NCBI GenBank assembly: GCA_964437815.1
Contig: CAYTIE010000003.1
Span: 9,919 to 73,918, forward strand
Direction: 5' to 3'
Source of the DNA: Marisimplicoccus sp964437815
GTDB taxonomy: Bacteria > Bacteroidota > Bacteroidia > Flavobacteriales > Flavobacteriaceae
DNA: 64,000 nt
Part shown: positions 54,236 to 64,000 of the stretch, in pieces
Numbering within the stretch: the stretch's first letter is position 1
How the letters are laid out: every line of letters begins with the position of its first letter
Translations under genes and position numbers: made by a program
The notes under the pieces: model-generated
Databases searched by the model: none
Seen by the model: only the letters and a program-made list of their open reading frames with translations
Told to the model about the DNA's origin: nothing

Positions 54236-54245
54236 TTTTTTTCTT

Positions 54246-54253
54246 CAAATATA
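54246..54253 (-). promoter_or_regulatory. -7 promoter element of the DUF3276 gene
   Basis: TATATTTG on the minus strand, an exact TAnnTTTG match, 11 bp before the ATG at 54235. Confidence 0.6.
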
Positions 54254-54270
54254 ATCAAATATCCATAGTA

Positions 54271-56019
54271 TTATTCTTTCATTTGCTTATAATACAAATC
54301 TTTATAGTATCCTTCTATTCCAATTAATTTTGAATGATTTCCTTCTTGAATAATTTTACCTTCCTTTAACACAATTATTCTATCTGAATATTTTAAACAA
54401 GACAATCTATGGCTAACAATAACTACCGTTTTATTCTTAAAATATCTATTAAGGTTTGAAATTATTTTTTCTTCTGTATCAGAATCAAGTGATGAAAAAC
54501 AATCATCAAATAAGAATATAGATGCGTCTTTTAGAAATGATCTCGAAATTGAAACTCTCTGAATTTGACCTCCAGAAAGAGTTACTCCTCTTTCCCCAAG
54601 GATTGTTTGGTAACCATTTTTAAATTTTGTTATTTCATCGTGAATTTCTGATTTTTTAGCAGCATCTATGACTTTATCATGATTAGCATTAATATTTCCA
54701 AATCCAATATTTTTTTCGATTGAATCTGAAAATAGAAAATTATTTTGCGGAACATAACTTACTTTACCCCTTATGTCTTCAGTTTTATAATCTTTAATGT
54801 TATTGTTATCAAAAGTTATTTCTCCTTTATCTGGATCATAGATCCTTGAAATTAAATCTAAAAGAGTTGTTTTCCCAGATCCAACATTACCAATAATACC
54901 CAGTTTTTCGCCTTTTGTAATTTTTAGATTAAAGGAGTTAAAAACTTTAATTCCAGTCTTTTTATATATAAAGTTTACGTTTTGAAATTTGATATCAAAT
55001 GCTTTATTTAGGTTTAATGATTTTAATCCATCCTTGATACTACTGTTTTCATTTAAAAATTCATTAATTCTTTTTTGTGATGCTTCTGCTTGTTTAACAG
55101 TTGCAGTAACCCATCCAACTAGAGTAACAGGCCATGTAAGCATGTTAACATATATTATGAATTCAGCAACCACACCAATTTCAATCCTATCGTTTATGTA
55201 TAGGTTTCCACCTATATATATTACTATTAGGTTACTTAATCCAATAAGAAATATTATCAAAGGGAAGAACCAAGCTTGAACTTTTGCTAGACTTAAGTTG
55301 TTTTTGAAACTTATATATGACAATTTATCAAATTGGTTGTATATAATTTGTTGGATATTAAAAGACTTTAATATTGAAATACCACTAAAGCTCTGTTGAG
55401 AATGTGAAGATAAATCAGATAGACTCTCTTGAACTTTAGTGCTTTTTATATTAATAATATTACTTATTTTATAAATAATAATTGATAAAAGCGGAAGAGG
55501 TATAAGAGTATATAGAGTTAACTTTGGCTCTATAGTAAACATATAGGAGATAATTACTACAAATAAAACTACAGCATTAGTACTATACATTAATACTGGT
55601 CCAAAATACATCCTTGTTCTACTTACATCTTCACTTATTCTATTCATTAAGTCACCAGTTCTATTCTTTTTGTAGAAGTCCTGATCTAAGGTTTGGTAGT
55701 GAGAGAAGATTTCATTTTTAATATCAAATTCAATATATCTAGAAACATTTATTATAGTTTGTCTCATTAAAAAAGTAAAGAACCCTGCAATTAGTGATGC
55801 TCCAATTATTATAGAGATATTGATGAATAATGTTTGTCGTAAATCGCCTACAACTATAGAATTATTAGAGATATAATTTTCTATCAATGTAAGAGAATCA
55901 CCAACAAATCTTGGCGTAACAAGCGAAAAAATTCTTGAAACAATTGTAATTAATAATCCAGCTAGAAGTTTAAATCTATATTTATAGAGATATTTGTTTA
56001 ATTTTCTTAGTTCTTTCAT
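54271..56019 (-). CDS. ABC exporter, fused permease and ATPase
   Basis: A 582-residue half-transporter: six hydrophobic helices (residues about 15-310), then an ATPase with Walker A GIIGNVGSGKTTLLD, signature LSGGQIQRVSISRSF and Walker B IFLFDDCFSSLD. It works as a dimer, and its substrate could be lipid or drug (MsbA/LmrA-like). A -7 box lies 11 bp upstream. Confidence 0.93.
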   Translation of the reverse strand: MKELRKLNKYLYKYRFKLLAGLLITIVSRIFSLVTPRFVGDSLTLIENYISNNSIVVGDLRQTLFINISIIIGASLIAGFFTFLMRQTIINVSRYIEFDIKNEIFSHYQTLDQDFYKKNRTGDLMNRISEDVSRTRMYFGPVLMYSTNAVVLFVVIISYMFTIEPKLTLYTLIPLPLLSIIIYKISNIINIKSTKVQESLSDLSSHSQQSFSGISILKSFNIQQIIYNQFDKLSYISFKNNLSLAKVQAWFFPLIIFLIGLSNLIVIYIGGNLYINDRIEIGVVAEFIIYVNMLTWPVTLVGWVTATVKQAEASQKRINEFLNENSSIKDGLKSLNLNKAFDIKFQNVNFIYKKTGIKVFNSFNLKITKGEKLGIIGNVGSGKTTLLDLISRIYDPDKGEITFDNNNIKDYKTEDIRGKVSYVPQNNFLFSDSIEKNIGFGNINANHDKVIDAAKKSEIHDEITKFKNGYQTILGERGVTLSGGQIQRVSISRSFLKDASIFLFDDCFSSLDSDTEEKIISNLNRYFKNKTVVIVSHRLSCLKYSDRIIVLKEGKIIQEGNHSKLIGIEGYYKDLYYKQMKE

Positions 56020-56029
56020 TAGAATCTTA

Positions 56030-56037
56030 CAAATATA
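56030..56037 (-). promoter_or_regulatory. -7 promoter element of the ABC exporter gene
   Basis: TATATTTG on the minus strand, an exact TAnnTTTG match, 11 bp before the ATG at 56019. Confidence 0.6.
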
Positions 56038-56099
56038 AGCTTATTAAAAATTTGTGATTTAATAGTAATAAGAATTGAAAAAATTATTTATTTTGCTAT

Positions 56100-56999
56100 A
56101 TGTTCTTTAAAATTATTAATCGAAGGTATATTCGAAGTCGAGTTATTCAATTTGTTTATTCAAATTCAATTCTAGAAGATGACTTTGATAAAAATATACT
56201 GGACTTTAGAAATAGCATCTCTAATTCCTTGGATTTACTTTACTGTTCGATTGATCTTATTAAAGAAATTAGAGACCATTTCTTTTCAATTCAAACGACA
56301 AAACAGTCTTTTGAAATTATTTTAGATAACCCTTATATCAATTTTCTTTGTAACCTAAATATTCCAGAAAAAAGGGAGATGATAATTAATTGGGAATCAA
56401 ACTCTAATTATATTGATGATATTAAAAAAAGGTTTATTGAAAATGATATTTCTAAGAAAAATATAATAGATAATGAACATTTAGACTCTTTTATCTACTT
56501 TTTTTCTGAGATAATTTGGAGCTCAGAAATTTTATATGATTTTATCCAGGATCAAAATATTACTTGGACAGATGATATACCAATTATAAATTCTTATATA
56601 ATTTCTATAGTAAAAGATCTTGATGTAAATAAAAAAAACTCATTTAAGATTCCTAATATAAAGGATTATGAAGAGGAAATTACTTTTGGAGAAAAACTAA
56701 TTAAACAAGTTTTTGATAACAATAATAAACTGAAATCTTTTTTAGATGGTAGGATTCCAAATTGGGACACTAAAAGGATTGCTCAAATAGACTTAGCTAT
56801 TTTAATTTCTGCTATAGCAGAGTTAATATATTTCCCCTTAATACCTGTTAAAGTTACTATTAATGAATATATAGAAATATCCAAAGAGTATTCTTCTCCT
56901 AAAAGTAGTGTGTTTATAAATGGGGTTCTAGATAAAATAATAAAAGATCTTACTGAGGATGGAACAATTTCAAAAACTGGGAGGGGTCTTATTACTTAA
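56100..56999 (+). CDS. nusB: Transcription antitermination factor NusB
   Basis: A 299-residue NusB. Bacteroidetes NusB carries a long N-terminal extension, and here the conserved domain is at the C-terminal end (about residues 195-299): WDTKRIAQIDLAILISAIAE and KVTINEYIEISKEYSSPKS. It binds boxA with NusE in rRNA antitermination. It leads the run into DUF1573, yajC and pyrD. Confidence 0.9.
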   Translation: MFFKIINRRYIRSRVIQFVYSNSILEDDFDKNILDFRNSISNSLDLLYCSIDLIKEIRDHFFSIQTTKQSFEIILDNPYINFLCNLNIPEKREMIINWESNSNYIDDIKKRFIENDISKKNIIDNEHLDSFIYFFSEIIWSSEILYDFIQDQNITWTDDIPIINSYIISIVKDLDVNKKNSFKIPNIKDYEEEITFGEKLIKQVFDNNNKLKSFLDGRIPNWDTKRIAQIDLAILISAIAELIYFPLIPVKVTINEYIEISKEYSSPKSSVFINGVLDKIIKDLTEDGTISKTGRGLIT

Positions 57000-57006
57000 A
57001 TTTTAT

Positions 57007-57014
57007 TAATTTTG
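57007..57014 (+). promoter_or_regulatory. -7 promoter element before the DUF1573 gene
   Basis: TAATTTTG matches TAnnTTTG and ends 6 bp before the ATG at 57021, which would give a near-leaderless mRNA. The gene could also be read from nusB. Confidence 0.4.
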
Positions 57015-57020
57015 AGGAAT

Positions 57021-57458
57021 ATGAAAAGACTTATTTTAATTACCATCTTATTTTCTTTTTTTGCTTGTAATGAATCAGCTTCAAAAAAAATAAATATTAA
57101 TGAAGATCAGACCCAAATATCAAAAGATCGTAAATATGCTGAAATTACTTTTGATAGAATTTTTCATGATTTTGGAAATGTTAATGAGGGTGAAATAGCT
57201 AAAACAGTTTTTACCTTTACAAATACAAGTCAAAATGATTTATATATTGTAGATGCTAGAGGAAGTTGTGGCTGTACTGTTCCAAAATACCCTAAGAACG
57301 TAGCGATTAAACCTGGAGAAACTGGAGAGATAGAGGTGAATTTTGATACAACAGGCAGGCCTAATTTACAACAGAAGATGGTGAAAATTTCAGCGAATAC
57401 AGCAACTGGTGGAGAGATGTTAAGGATACAAGCATTTGTTAATCCTATAAATAAATAA
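57021..57458 (+). CDS. DUF1573 lipoprotein
   Basis: A 145-residue lipoprotein (lipobox FSFFAC, then NES) with an Ig-like DUF1573 domain, seen in DFGNVNEGEIAKTVFTFTN and GSCGCTVPKYPK. The ATG at 57021 is preferred to the TTG at 57012, which is inside the promoter-like box. Function unknown; it is often found beside yajC in this phylum. Confidence 0.85.
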   Translation: MKRLILITILFSFFACNESASKKININEDQTQISKDRKYAEITFDRIFHDFGNVNEGEIAKTVFTFTNTSQNDLYIVDARGSCGCTVPKYPKNVAIKPGETGEIEVNFDTTGRPNLQQKMVKISANTATGGEMLRIQAFVNPINK

Positions 57459-57460
57459 TA

Positions 57461-57730
57461 ATGGAGTCTCAATTACCCTTCTTACTTTTAATAGCATTTG
57501 TTTTTCTTTTTTTTATAATAATTCCCCAAAGTAGAAGAAATAAAAAGGAAAAAAACTTTTTGAGTAATCTTAAAAGAGGTGATAGAATAATTACAAAGAG
57601 TGGTATTCATGCTAGGGTTATAGAGTTTGACAATAAAAATAATACTTGTGTAGTTGAAACAATGGCAGGAAAACTAAAAATTGAAAAGGCTGCTATATCT
57701 CTTGAAATGTCAAGTAAGTTAAATGTATAA
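57461..57730 (+). CDS. yajC: Preprotein translocase subunit YajC
   Basis: An 89-residue protein with one N-terminal membrane segment (LLLIAFVFLFFIIIPQSRR) and a soluble domain with NLKRGDRIITKSGIHARV, the standard YajC motif. It is an accessory of SecDF. It overlaps pyrD by 8 bp. Confidence 0.95.
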   Translation: MESQLPFLLLIAFVFLFFIIIPQSRRNKKEKNFLSNLKRGDRIITKSGIHARVIEFDNKNNTCVVETMAGKLKIEKAAISLEMSSKLNV

Positions 57731-58733
57731 ATTAATAAGGAACCTTTTATTTTTATTTGACGCCGAAGCAATACATGAATTTTCAACAAAATCAATCAAG
57801 TTTTTTAATTTAATTCCTTTGTCATCTTTGATGATGAGAAAATACTATTTGGTTTCAGATAAATCGCTTGAGAGGGAAGTATTTGGAATAAAATTTAAGA
57901 ATCCAGTTGGATTAGCAGCAGGATTTGATAAAAATGCAGAATACTATGATGAATTTTCAAACTTTGGATTTGGGTTTATTGAAATTGGAACTGTTACTCC
58001 ATTACCTCAGCCTGGTAATCCAAAAAAAAGAATTTTTAGGCTGGTAGAGAATAAGTCAATGATTAATAGACTTGGATTTAATAATAAAGGTTTAAAAGAA
58101 GTTGCCAATAATCTTAAAAAAGAAAGAGATATAATCGTAGGAGCTAACATTGGTAAAAACTCTTTTACAGATAATAAAGAAGGTTATAAAGACTATTTAA
58201 AATGTCTATCTAGCCTCTATGATTATGTTGACTACTTTGCAGTAAACATTAGTTCTCCAAACACTAAAGACCTTAGAAAACTGCACAATAAGGATTTATT
58301 GAAGCCTTTACTTCAAAAATTGGTAGAATATAATCAGAGGCAGAATAAAAAAAAACCTATTCTGCTTAAAATATCACCTGACTTAACTAATAATCAACTC
58401 AATGATATTATCTCTATCATCTTGGATTTAGAAATAGATGGAGTTATTGCTACAAATACATCTATTTCAAGGGAGGGAATAACATCTGTATATAAAAACG
58501 AAAAAGGTGGTTTAAGTGGTAAATTATTAAATAAAAAAAGTAATGAAATTATTAGGTATCTTAGGAAAAATTTAGCTAAAGATTTTCCAATAATTGGAGT
58601 TGGAGGTATAATGAGTCCTGAGGATGCAATTGAAAAGATTAATTGTGGAGCTGATTTAATACAGATATATACTGGCTTTATCTACCAAGGGCCTTCACTT
58701 ATAAAAAAGATAAATAAATTGTTATTAAAATAA
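57723..58733 (+). CDS. pyrD: Quinone-dependent dihydroorotate dehydrogenase
   Basis: A 336-residue class 2 enzyme of pyrimidine synthesis that feeds electrons to quinone. The N-terminal membrane-associated helix (YKLIRNLLFLFDAEAIHEFS) is the class 2 mark. FMN-site motifs include GLAAGFDKNAE and IGVGGIMSPEDA, and the catalytic serine is in NISSPNTK. pyrF is 30 kb away in this window. Confidence 0.95.
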   Translation: MYKLIRNLLFLFDAEAIHEFSTKSIKFFNLIPLSSLMMRKYYLVSDKSLEREVFGIKFKNPVGLAAGFDKNAEYYDEFSNFGFGFIEIGTVTPLPQPGNPKKRIFRLVENKSMINRLGFNNKGLKEVANNLKKERDIIVGANIGKNSFTDNKEGYKDYLKCLSSLYDYVDYFAVNISSPNTKDLRKLHNKDLLKPLLQKLVEYNQRQNKKKPILLKISPDLTNNQLNDIISIILDLEIDGVIATNTSISREGITSVYKNEKGGLSGKLLNKKSNEIIRYLRKNLAKDFPIIGVGGIMSPEDAIEKINCGADLIQIYTGFIYQGPSLIKKINKLLLK

Positions 58734-58744
58734 ATATTAGAACT

Positions 58745-60847
58745 ATGAATAAATTTCTTCCACTTTTATATCTATTATTAATTTCTTGTAATACGGTAAC
58801 TAAGATAGATTATCCTATAACTGAAAAGAAAGTTGTAGTTGATTCATATTTTGAAACTAATATTGAAGATCCATATAGATGGCTTGAGAATGATCTCTCC
58901 TCAGAGACAATGAAATGGGTTGATACTCAAAATGATGTCACTTTTGATTATCTAAATTCAATTCCATATAAAAATAAATTAAAAGATAAATTGACTAAAA
59001 TTTGGAACTATGAAAAGCAGACTAGCCCATATCATGAAGGTGATTATCTTTATTATTACAAAAATGATGGTTTACAAAATCAATATGTAGTTTACAGAAA
59101 AAAAGCTAATTCTGAGGAAGAAGTTTTCTTAGATCCAAACACCTTTTCAGAGGATGGAACAATATCTCTTACAGGTCTTTATTTTTCAAAAAATGGCAAA
59201 CTAGTTTCTTACCTAATCTCTGAAGGTGGAAGTGATTGGAGAAAGGCAATAGTAATGGACACTGAATCCAAAGAAATAATTGGAGACACACTAACAAATA
59301 TTAAGTTTAGTGGAATTTCATGGAAAGGAAATGATGGATTTTTTTATTCTTCATATGATAAACCTAAAGGAAGCGAACTTAGTGACTATACAGATAGACA
59401 TAAGCTATACTATCATAGATTAGGTGAAAGTCAAAAATTTGATAATCTAGTTTTTGGAGATGGCAAAGATAAGTACAGATACGTTTATTCAAGTGTATCA
59501 GATGATAATAAATTTTTATTTATTACAGCTTCAAATTTAACTGATGGGAATAAACTTTTTATGATTGATATAGTAAAAAACCCAAATAGAATCCAGGTAA
59601 TTAGTGATGACGAGACAACTGATAATAACATTGTTGAAACAGATGGTGACACTTTTTACATTTTCACAAATTTTAATGCACCAAATAAAAGATTGGTTAA
59701 GACAACAGTAAAAAAATTAAACCGAAAATATTGGAAAGATGTTATTCCAGAAAGTGAAAATGTTTTTTCAGTTAGTAGTGGGAGTGGATACTTTTTTGCT
59801 AAGTATTTAGTTGATGCAATTTCTAAAGTTTATCAATATGATTATGATGGAAATTTAGTAAGAGAGATAGAGTTGCCAGGTATAGGTAGTTCTAGTGGAT
59901 TCTATGGAGAAAAAGAACAAAAAGAATTATATTTTTCATTTTCAAACTATTATACTCCAGGAAACATATATTTCTTTAATCCAGAAAATGGAGAGTATGA
60001 TTTATATTGGAAACCAGAAATTAAATTTAATTCTTCCGAATATGTTTCTAAGCAAATTTTTTATAAATCTAAAGATGGCACTAAAGTACCTATGATTATA
60101 ACCCATAAAAAAGATTTGATTTTAAATGGAAAAAACCCAACTATTCTATATGGTTATGGTGGTTTTAATATTAGTAGAACACCTGGCTTTAGTGTTACTA
60201 ATGCAGTATGGATGGATTTGGGAGGTGTATACGCTGTCCCAAATATTAGAGGTGGAGGTGAGTATGGAAAAAAATGGCATAATTCAGGAACAAAACTTAA
60301 TAAACAAAATGTTTTTGATGACTTTATAGCTGCTGGTGAATATCTAATTTCCTCAAATTACACATCCTCTGATTATTTAGCATTAAGAGGAGGCTCAAAT
60401 GGTGGTTTACTTGTAGGCGCAGTAATGACTCAAAGACCTGATTTAATGAAAGTTGCTTTACCTGCAGTTGGAGTTCTTGATATGTTGAGATACCATAAAT
60501 TTACATCTGGAGCAGGCTGGGCATTTGATTATGGAACATCAGATGAATCTAAGGAAATGTTTAAATATTTATTAGGTTATTCTCCAGTTCATAATGTTAA
60601 AGAAAATACAGAGTATCCTGCTACTCTTATTACTACAGGAGATCATGATGATAGAGTTGTTCCTGCTCACTCATTTAAGTTTGCAGCTCATCTTCAAGAT
60701 AAAAATATAGGTGCTAATCCAGTTTTAATTCGTATAGAAAAAGATGCTGGTCATGGTTCTGGAACTCCTTTATCTAAAGTAATTGAACAATACTCAGATA
60801 TTTTTGGGTTCACTCTTTACAATATGGGAGTCAAGAAAATAAACTAG
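58745..60847 (+). CDS. Prolyl oligopeptidase (S9A)
   Basis: A 700-residue serine peptidase with a beta-propeller lid and a C-terminal alpha/beta hydrolase domain. The nucleophile is in RGGSNGGLL, the acid in DHDDRV and the histidine in KDAGHGSG. The N-terminus has a lipoprotein signal (LLLISC), so it acts outside the cytoplasm on proline-containing peptides. It converges on the M42 gene. Confidence 0.94.
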   Translation: MNKFLPLLYLLLISCNTVTKIDYPITEKKVVVDSYFETNIEDPYRWLENDLSSETMKWVDTQNDVTFDYLNSIPYKNKLKDKLTKIWNYEKQTSPYHEGDYLYYYKNDGLQNQYVVYRKKANSEEEVFLDPNTFSEDGTISLTGLYFSKNGKLVSYLISEGGSDWRKAIVMDTESKEIIGDTLTNIKFSGISWKGNDGFFYSSYDKPKGSELSDYTDRHKLYYHRLGESQKFDNLVFGDGKDKYRYVYSSVSDDNKFLFITASNLTDGNKLFMIDIVKNPNRIQVISDDETTDNNIVETDGDTFYIFTNFNAPNKRLVKTTVKKLNRKYWKDVIPESENVFSVSSGSGYFFAKYLVDAISKVYQYDYDGNLVREIELPGIGSSSGFYGEKEQKELYFSFSNYYTPGNIYFFNPENGEYDLYWKPEIKFNSSEYVSKQIFYKSKDGTKVPMIITHKKDLILNGKNPTILYGYGGFNISRTPGFSVTNAVWMDLGGVYAVPNIRGGGEYGKKWHNSGTKLNKQNVFDDFIAAGEYLISSNYTSSDYLALRGGSNGGLLVGAVMTQRPDLMKVALPAVGVLDMLRYHKFTSGAGWAFDYGTSDESKEMFKYLLGYSPVHNVKENTEYPATLITTGDHDDRVVPAHSFKFAAHLQDKNIGANPVLIRIEKDAGHGSGTPLSKVIEQYSDIFGFTLYNMGVKKIN

Positions 60848-60848
60848 A

Positions 60849-61928
60849 TTAATTAAAATAATTAAAGCTTTCATTAGCCTTAATGTTTTTAAGAGTCTCA
60901 AAGATAAGTCTTATCACATTTTCTACATCTTCTCTTTGAACCATTTCTACTGTAGTATGCATATATCTTAATGGTAAAGAAATAAGTGCTGATGGAACAC
61001 CTCCATTACTATATGCGAATGCATCAGTATCTGTTCCAGTATATCTAGAAGAAGCAAGTCTCTGAAAAGGAATCTTTTTTAAATTAGCAGTTTTAATAAT
61101 TTTTTCTCTTAGATTATTATGCACTGCAGGAGCATATGAAATTACTGGTCCTTTTCCAATCTTAACATCACCTTCTTTTTTATTTTCTATCATAGGGGTC
61201 GAGGTATCATGACATACATCAGTAACTATTGCAACATCAGGTTTTATAGTATTCGTAATCATCTCAGCACCTCTTAATCCAATCTCTTCTTGAACTGAGT
61301 TTGTTATATATAAACCAAATGGTAGCTTAACTTTTTTTTCTTTTAAAAGTCTAGCAACTTCAGCAATCATAAATCCGCCAGCCCTATTGTCAATAGCTCT
61401 ACAAACAAATTTATTTTTATTAATAATCTGAAAAGAGTCAGGATAAGTTATAACACATCCGACATGAACTCCCATTTTTTCAACTTCCTTTTTGTCTTTA
61501 GCTCCTATATCAATAAATATGTTATCAATTTTTGGAGGAGCTTCTTTAGTATAATCTCTTGTATGAATTGCTGGCCATCCAAAAACACCTTTTACAATTC
61601 CTTTTTTAGTGTGGATATTAACCCATTTTGATGGAGCTATTTGATGGTCACTTCCACCATTTCTTATAACGTAAATTAGACCATTATCTGTAATATAATT
61701 TACATACCATGAAATTTCATCAGAGTGTCCTTCAATTACAACTTTATATTTTTTATCTGGATTAATTATTCCCACAGCTGTTCCATAATTATCTGTTAGG
61801 AAATCATCTACATAGGGTTTTAAATATTTCATCCATATTTTTTGACCATTTGATTCGTATCCAGTTGGAGAAGCATTATTAAGATATTCCTCCAAGAATT
61901 TTAGTGATTTATTATTTAGTACTTTCAT
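60849..61928 (-). CDS. M42 metallopeptidase (aminopeptidase)
   Basis: A 359-residue cytosolic aminopeptidase of the M42 (TET-like) family. Metal ligands are in EGHSDEISW, CRAIDNRAGG and the general base in QEEIGLRG, with DVCHDTST and the final MHTTVEMV His completing the site. Relatives form 12-mers that trim peptides. A -7 box lies 18 bp upstream, back to back with the DUF4294 promoter. Confidence 0.93.
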   Translation of the reverse strand: MKVLNNKSLKFLEEYLNNASPTGYESNGQKIWMKYLKPYVDDFLTDNYGTAVGIINPDKKYKVVIEGHSDEISWYVNYITDNGLIYVIRNGGSDHQIAPSKWVNIHTKKGIVKGVFGWPAIHTRDYTKEAPPKIDNIFIDIGAKDKKEVEKMGVHVGCVITYPDSFQIINKNKFVCRAIDNRAGGFMIAEVARLLKEKKVKLPFGLYITNSVQEEIGLRGAEMITNTIKPDVAIVTDVCHDTSTPMIENKKEGDVKIGKGPVISYAPAVHNNLREKIIKTANLKKIPFQRLASSRYTGTDTDAFAYSNGGVPSALISLPLRYMHTTVEMVQREDVENVIRLIFETLKNIKANESFNYFN

Positions 61929-61945
61929 AGTTTATGTAAAAGATT

Positions 61946-61953
61946 CAAAATTA
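61946..61953 (-). promoter_or_regulatory. -7 promoter element of the M42 gene
   Basis: TAATTTTG on the minus strand matches TAnnTTTG, 18 bp upstream of the ATG at 61928. Confidence 0.6.
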
Positions 61954-61976
61954 ACAATAAATAATAAACATCTTAT

Positions 61977-61984
61977 TAAATTTG
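61977..61984 (+). promoter_or_regulatory. -7 promoter element of the DUF4294 gene
   Basis: TAAATTTG matches TAnnTTTG and ends 4 bp before the ATG at 61989. The transcript would start at or next to the start codon. Confidence 0.5.
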
Positions 61985-61988
61985 TACA

Positions 61989-62642
61989 ATGAAATATTTT
62001 TTTTCATTTATTGCATTTTTATTTATCACAAATTTATCATCTCAAGAAATTGATGAAGATCTTGATTTCTTGTTTCCAGGAGACTCAATTCCAACAAATA
62101 CGTTTATGCTAGATGAAGTTCAAGTGTTTCAACCTCTTAGGTTTAATAATGATGATGAGATAAAAAGATATGTGATTTTAAGATATAGAGTTAAAAAAGT
62201 ATACCCTTATGCCAAGCTTTCTGCTGAAAGAATGGCTGTAATTGATTCTAGACTAGCTCAAATAAAATCCAAAAGAAAAAAAAGAAGATATCTAAAAACA
62301 TTAGAAAAGTTTACCTATAATGAGTTTTCAGAAGAATTAAAAAAACTTTCTAGATCTCAAGGAAGAATCTTAGTTAGATTATTAAATAGACAAACTGGTT
62401 TGACTGCACATACTATAGTTTCCGAATATAGGAACAGAATTAGAGCATTTATATATCAGACAACTGCTTCTTTATTTAATATTTCTTTGAAAGATGAATA
62501 TAGTCCATTTGATAATTATGAAGACTACCTAATTGAGGATATACTTCAAAGATCTTTTTCAGAAGGATCCCTTGAAAAACAAGATTATGCTCTTGATTTT
62601 AATCTTGACTCACTATACAATCATTGGAAAGCAAAAAAGTAG
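61989..62642 (+). CDS. DUF4294 domain protein
   Basis: A 217-residue exported protein (signal FFSFIAFLFITNLSSQ) of the DUF4294 family: FNNDDEIKRYVILRYRVKKVYPYAKLSAERM and LKKLSRSQGRILVRLLNRQTG are the conserved parts. The basic middle and the phylum-restricted distribution suggest a periplasmic role. Function unknown. The 254 bp that follow hold only the rRNA leader. Confidence 0.88.
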   Translation: MKYFFSFIAFLFITNLSSQEIDEDLDFLFPGDSIPTNTFMLDEVQVFQPLRFNNDDEIKRYVILRYRVKKVYPYAKLSAERMAVIDSRLAQIKSKRKKRRYLKTLEKFTYNEFSEELKKLSRSQGRILVRLLNRQTGLTAHTIVSEYRNRIRAFIYQTTASLFNISLKDEYSPFDNYEDYLIEDILQRSFSEGSLEKQDYALDFNLDSLYNHWKAKK

Positions 62643-62730
62643 TTAAAAAAGTTGTTAACAAATAACATAAATTACTATAAATAAGTACTTTAAATTTTTA
62701 TAATTTTGAGTCCATAAAAAAATCAAAGTA

Positions 62731-62749
62731 TTGTTGTTATTAACAACAA
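62731..62749. repeat. Perfect 9-bp inverted repeat in the rRNA promoter
   Basis: TTGTTGTTA and TAACAACAA surround a single T. The left arm contains the TTG that serves as the -33 element, so a protein bound here would affect rRNA transcription. Confidence 0.75.
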
Positions 62750-62757
62750 AAAGGTGC

Positions 62758-62765
62758 TATATTTG
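62758..62765 (+). promoter_or_regulatory. rRNA operon promoter (-7 element)
   Basis: TATATTTG matches TAnnTTTG. A TTG at 62734-62736 lies 21 bp upstream, giving the Bacteroidetes -33/-7 spacing. It is followed by a 7-bp hairpin (62771-62787, GCAAAAA/TTTTTGC) at the start of the transcript and a leader of about 125 nt before 16S. Confidence 0.75.
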
Positions 62766-62896
62766 CAGCCGCAAAAAGATTTTTTGCAAGTTCATTGAAA
62801 ATATTGAAATGACAGCGCGTATCAAATTAGATACGAACTAAGTAAACCATTCTGAAACAAAGTCAATTTAAGAGTCGTAAAATTATTTATAATACT

Positions 62897-64000
<1,104 letters not shown>

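Noticed and set aside
62809..62841. Ten-codon ORF in the rRNA leader
   Set aside because: It lies in a leader with a small GTATC/GATAC hairpin and is too short to support as coding.

Overview
The window is chromosomal DNA of an uncultured, low-GC Bacteroidota, most likely a marine flavobacterium-like lineage. Evidence: the partial 16S rRNA gene at the right end has Bacteroidetes-type sequence. The promoters that can be recognised have the Bacteroidetes -7 element TAnnTTTG and there are no consistent Shine-Dalgarno sequences. The gene set is also typical of the phylum (DUF5683, DUF3276, DUF2795 beside secA, DUF4294, DUF1573, a glutamine synthetase of the type II class, a long SecA, a 300-residue NusB). 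Two 100-N runs mark scaffold joins at 32687-32786 and 44777-44876.

Layout. 1-5121 (minus): lepB (runs off the left end), DUF5683, parB, parA, a DivIC/FtsB-like protein and a secreted sugar dehydrogenase. 5257-12701: tRNA-Pro, an OxyR-type regulator, an acyltransferase, Cu/Zn superoxide dismutase, a DUF3089 hydrolase, an OmpA/TSP3 protein and two Gfo/Idh/MocA oxidoreductases. 12698-14752: a possible 28-residue membrane peptide, a degenerate serine recombinase and two tandem SnoaL-like lipoproteins with copied terminators. 14753-21842: an SDR, then a GH109-like oxidoreductase/glycosidase, GHMP sugar kinase and nucleotidyltransferase run, MsrA, four small genes of unknown function and a pirin. 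21835-25133: a small lipoprotein, a 21-residue peptide with nine cysteines, tRNA-Arg, a Na+/Ca2+ exchanger and glutamine synthetase. 25134-32660: purM-prfA-pyrF-hydrolase operon, amidohydrolase, crcB, MazG-like, ilvE. 32811-39992: nucleotide-sugar epimerase-like protein, grpE-dnaJ, NtrC-like regulator, M28 peptidase, MATE, PAP2. 39960-46688: glycosyltransferase, secA, DUF2795, truncated lnt, pssA. 46695-48797: a two-gene cassette bounded by direct repeats. 48764-56019: lptB, tatC, kdsD, M14 peptidase, DUF3276, ABC exporter. 56100-62642: nusB, DUF1573, yajC, pyrD, S9 peptidase, M42 peptidase, DUF4294. 62897-64000: 16S rRNA.

Most of this is core housekeeping: chromosome partition, protein export (SecA, YajC, TatC, LepB), lipid and LPS assembly (Lnt, PssA, LptB, KdsD), chaperones, translation termination and pyrimidine/purine synthesis. 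Two things stand out. First, a roughly 2.07-kb cassette carrying a hydroxyacid dehydrogenase gene and a dienelactone-hydrolase-family gene sits in the 3' end of lptB. A perfect 27-bp direct repeat lies at its two ends, and both copies encode the in-frame LptB tail, so the insertion restored the host gene. Second, a very small ORF at 22598-22663, with a perfect -7 element just upstream, encodes a metallothionein-like peptide of 21 residues with nine cysteines. Other points are a 16S gene that mismatches a common V3-V4 forward primer, near-leaderless promoter spacing at several genes, and a palindrome in the rRNA promoter.
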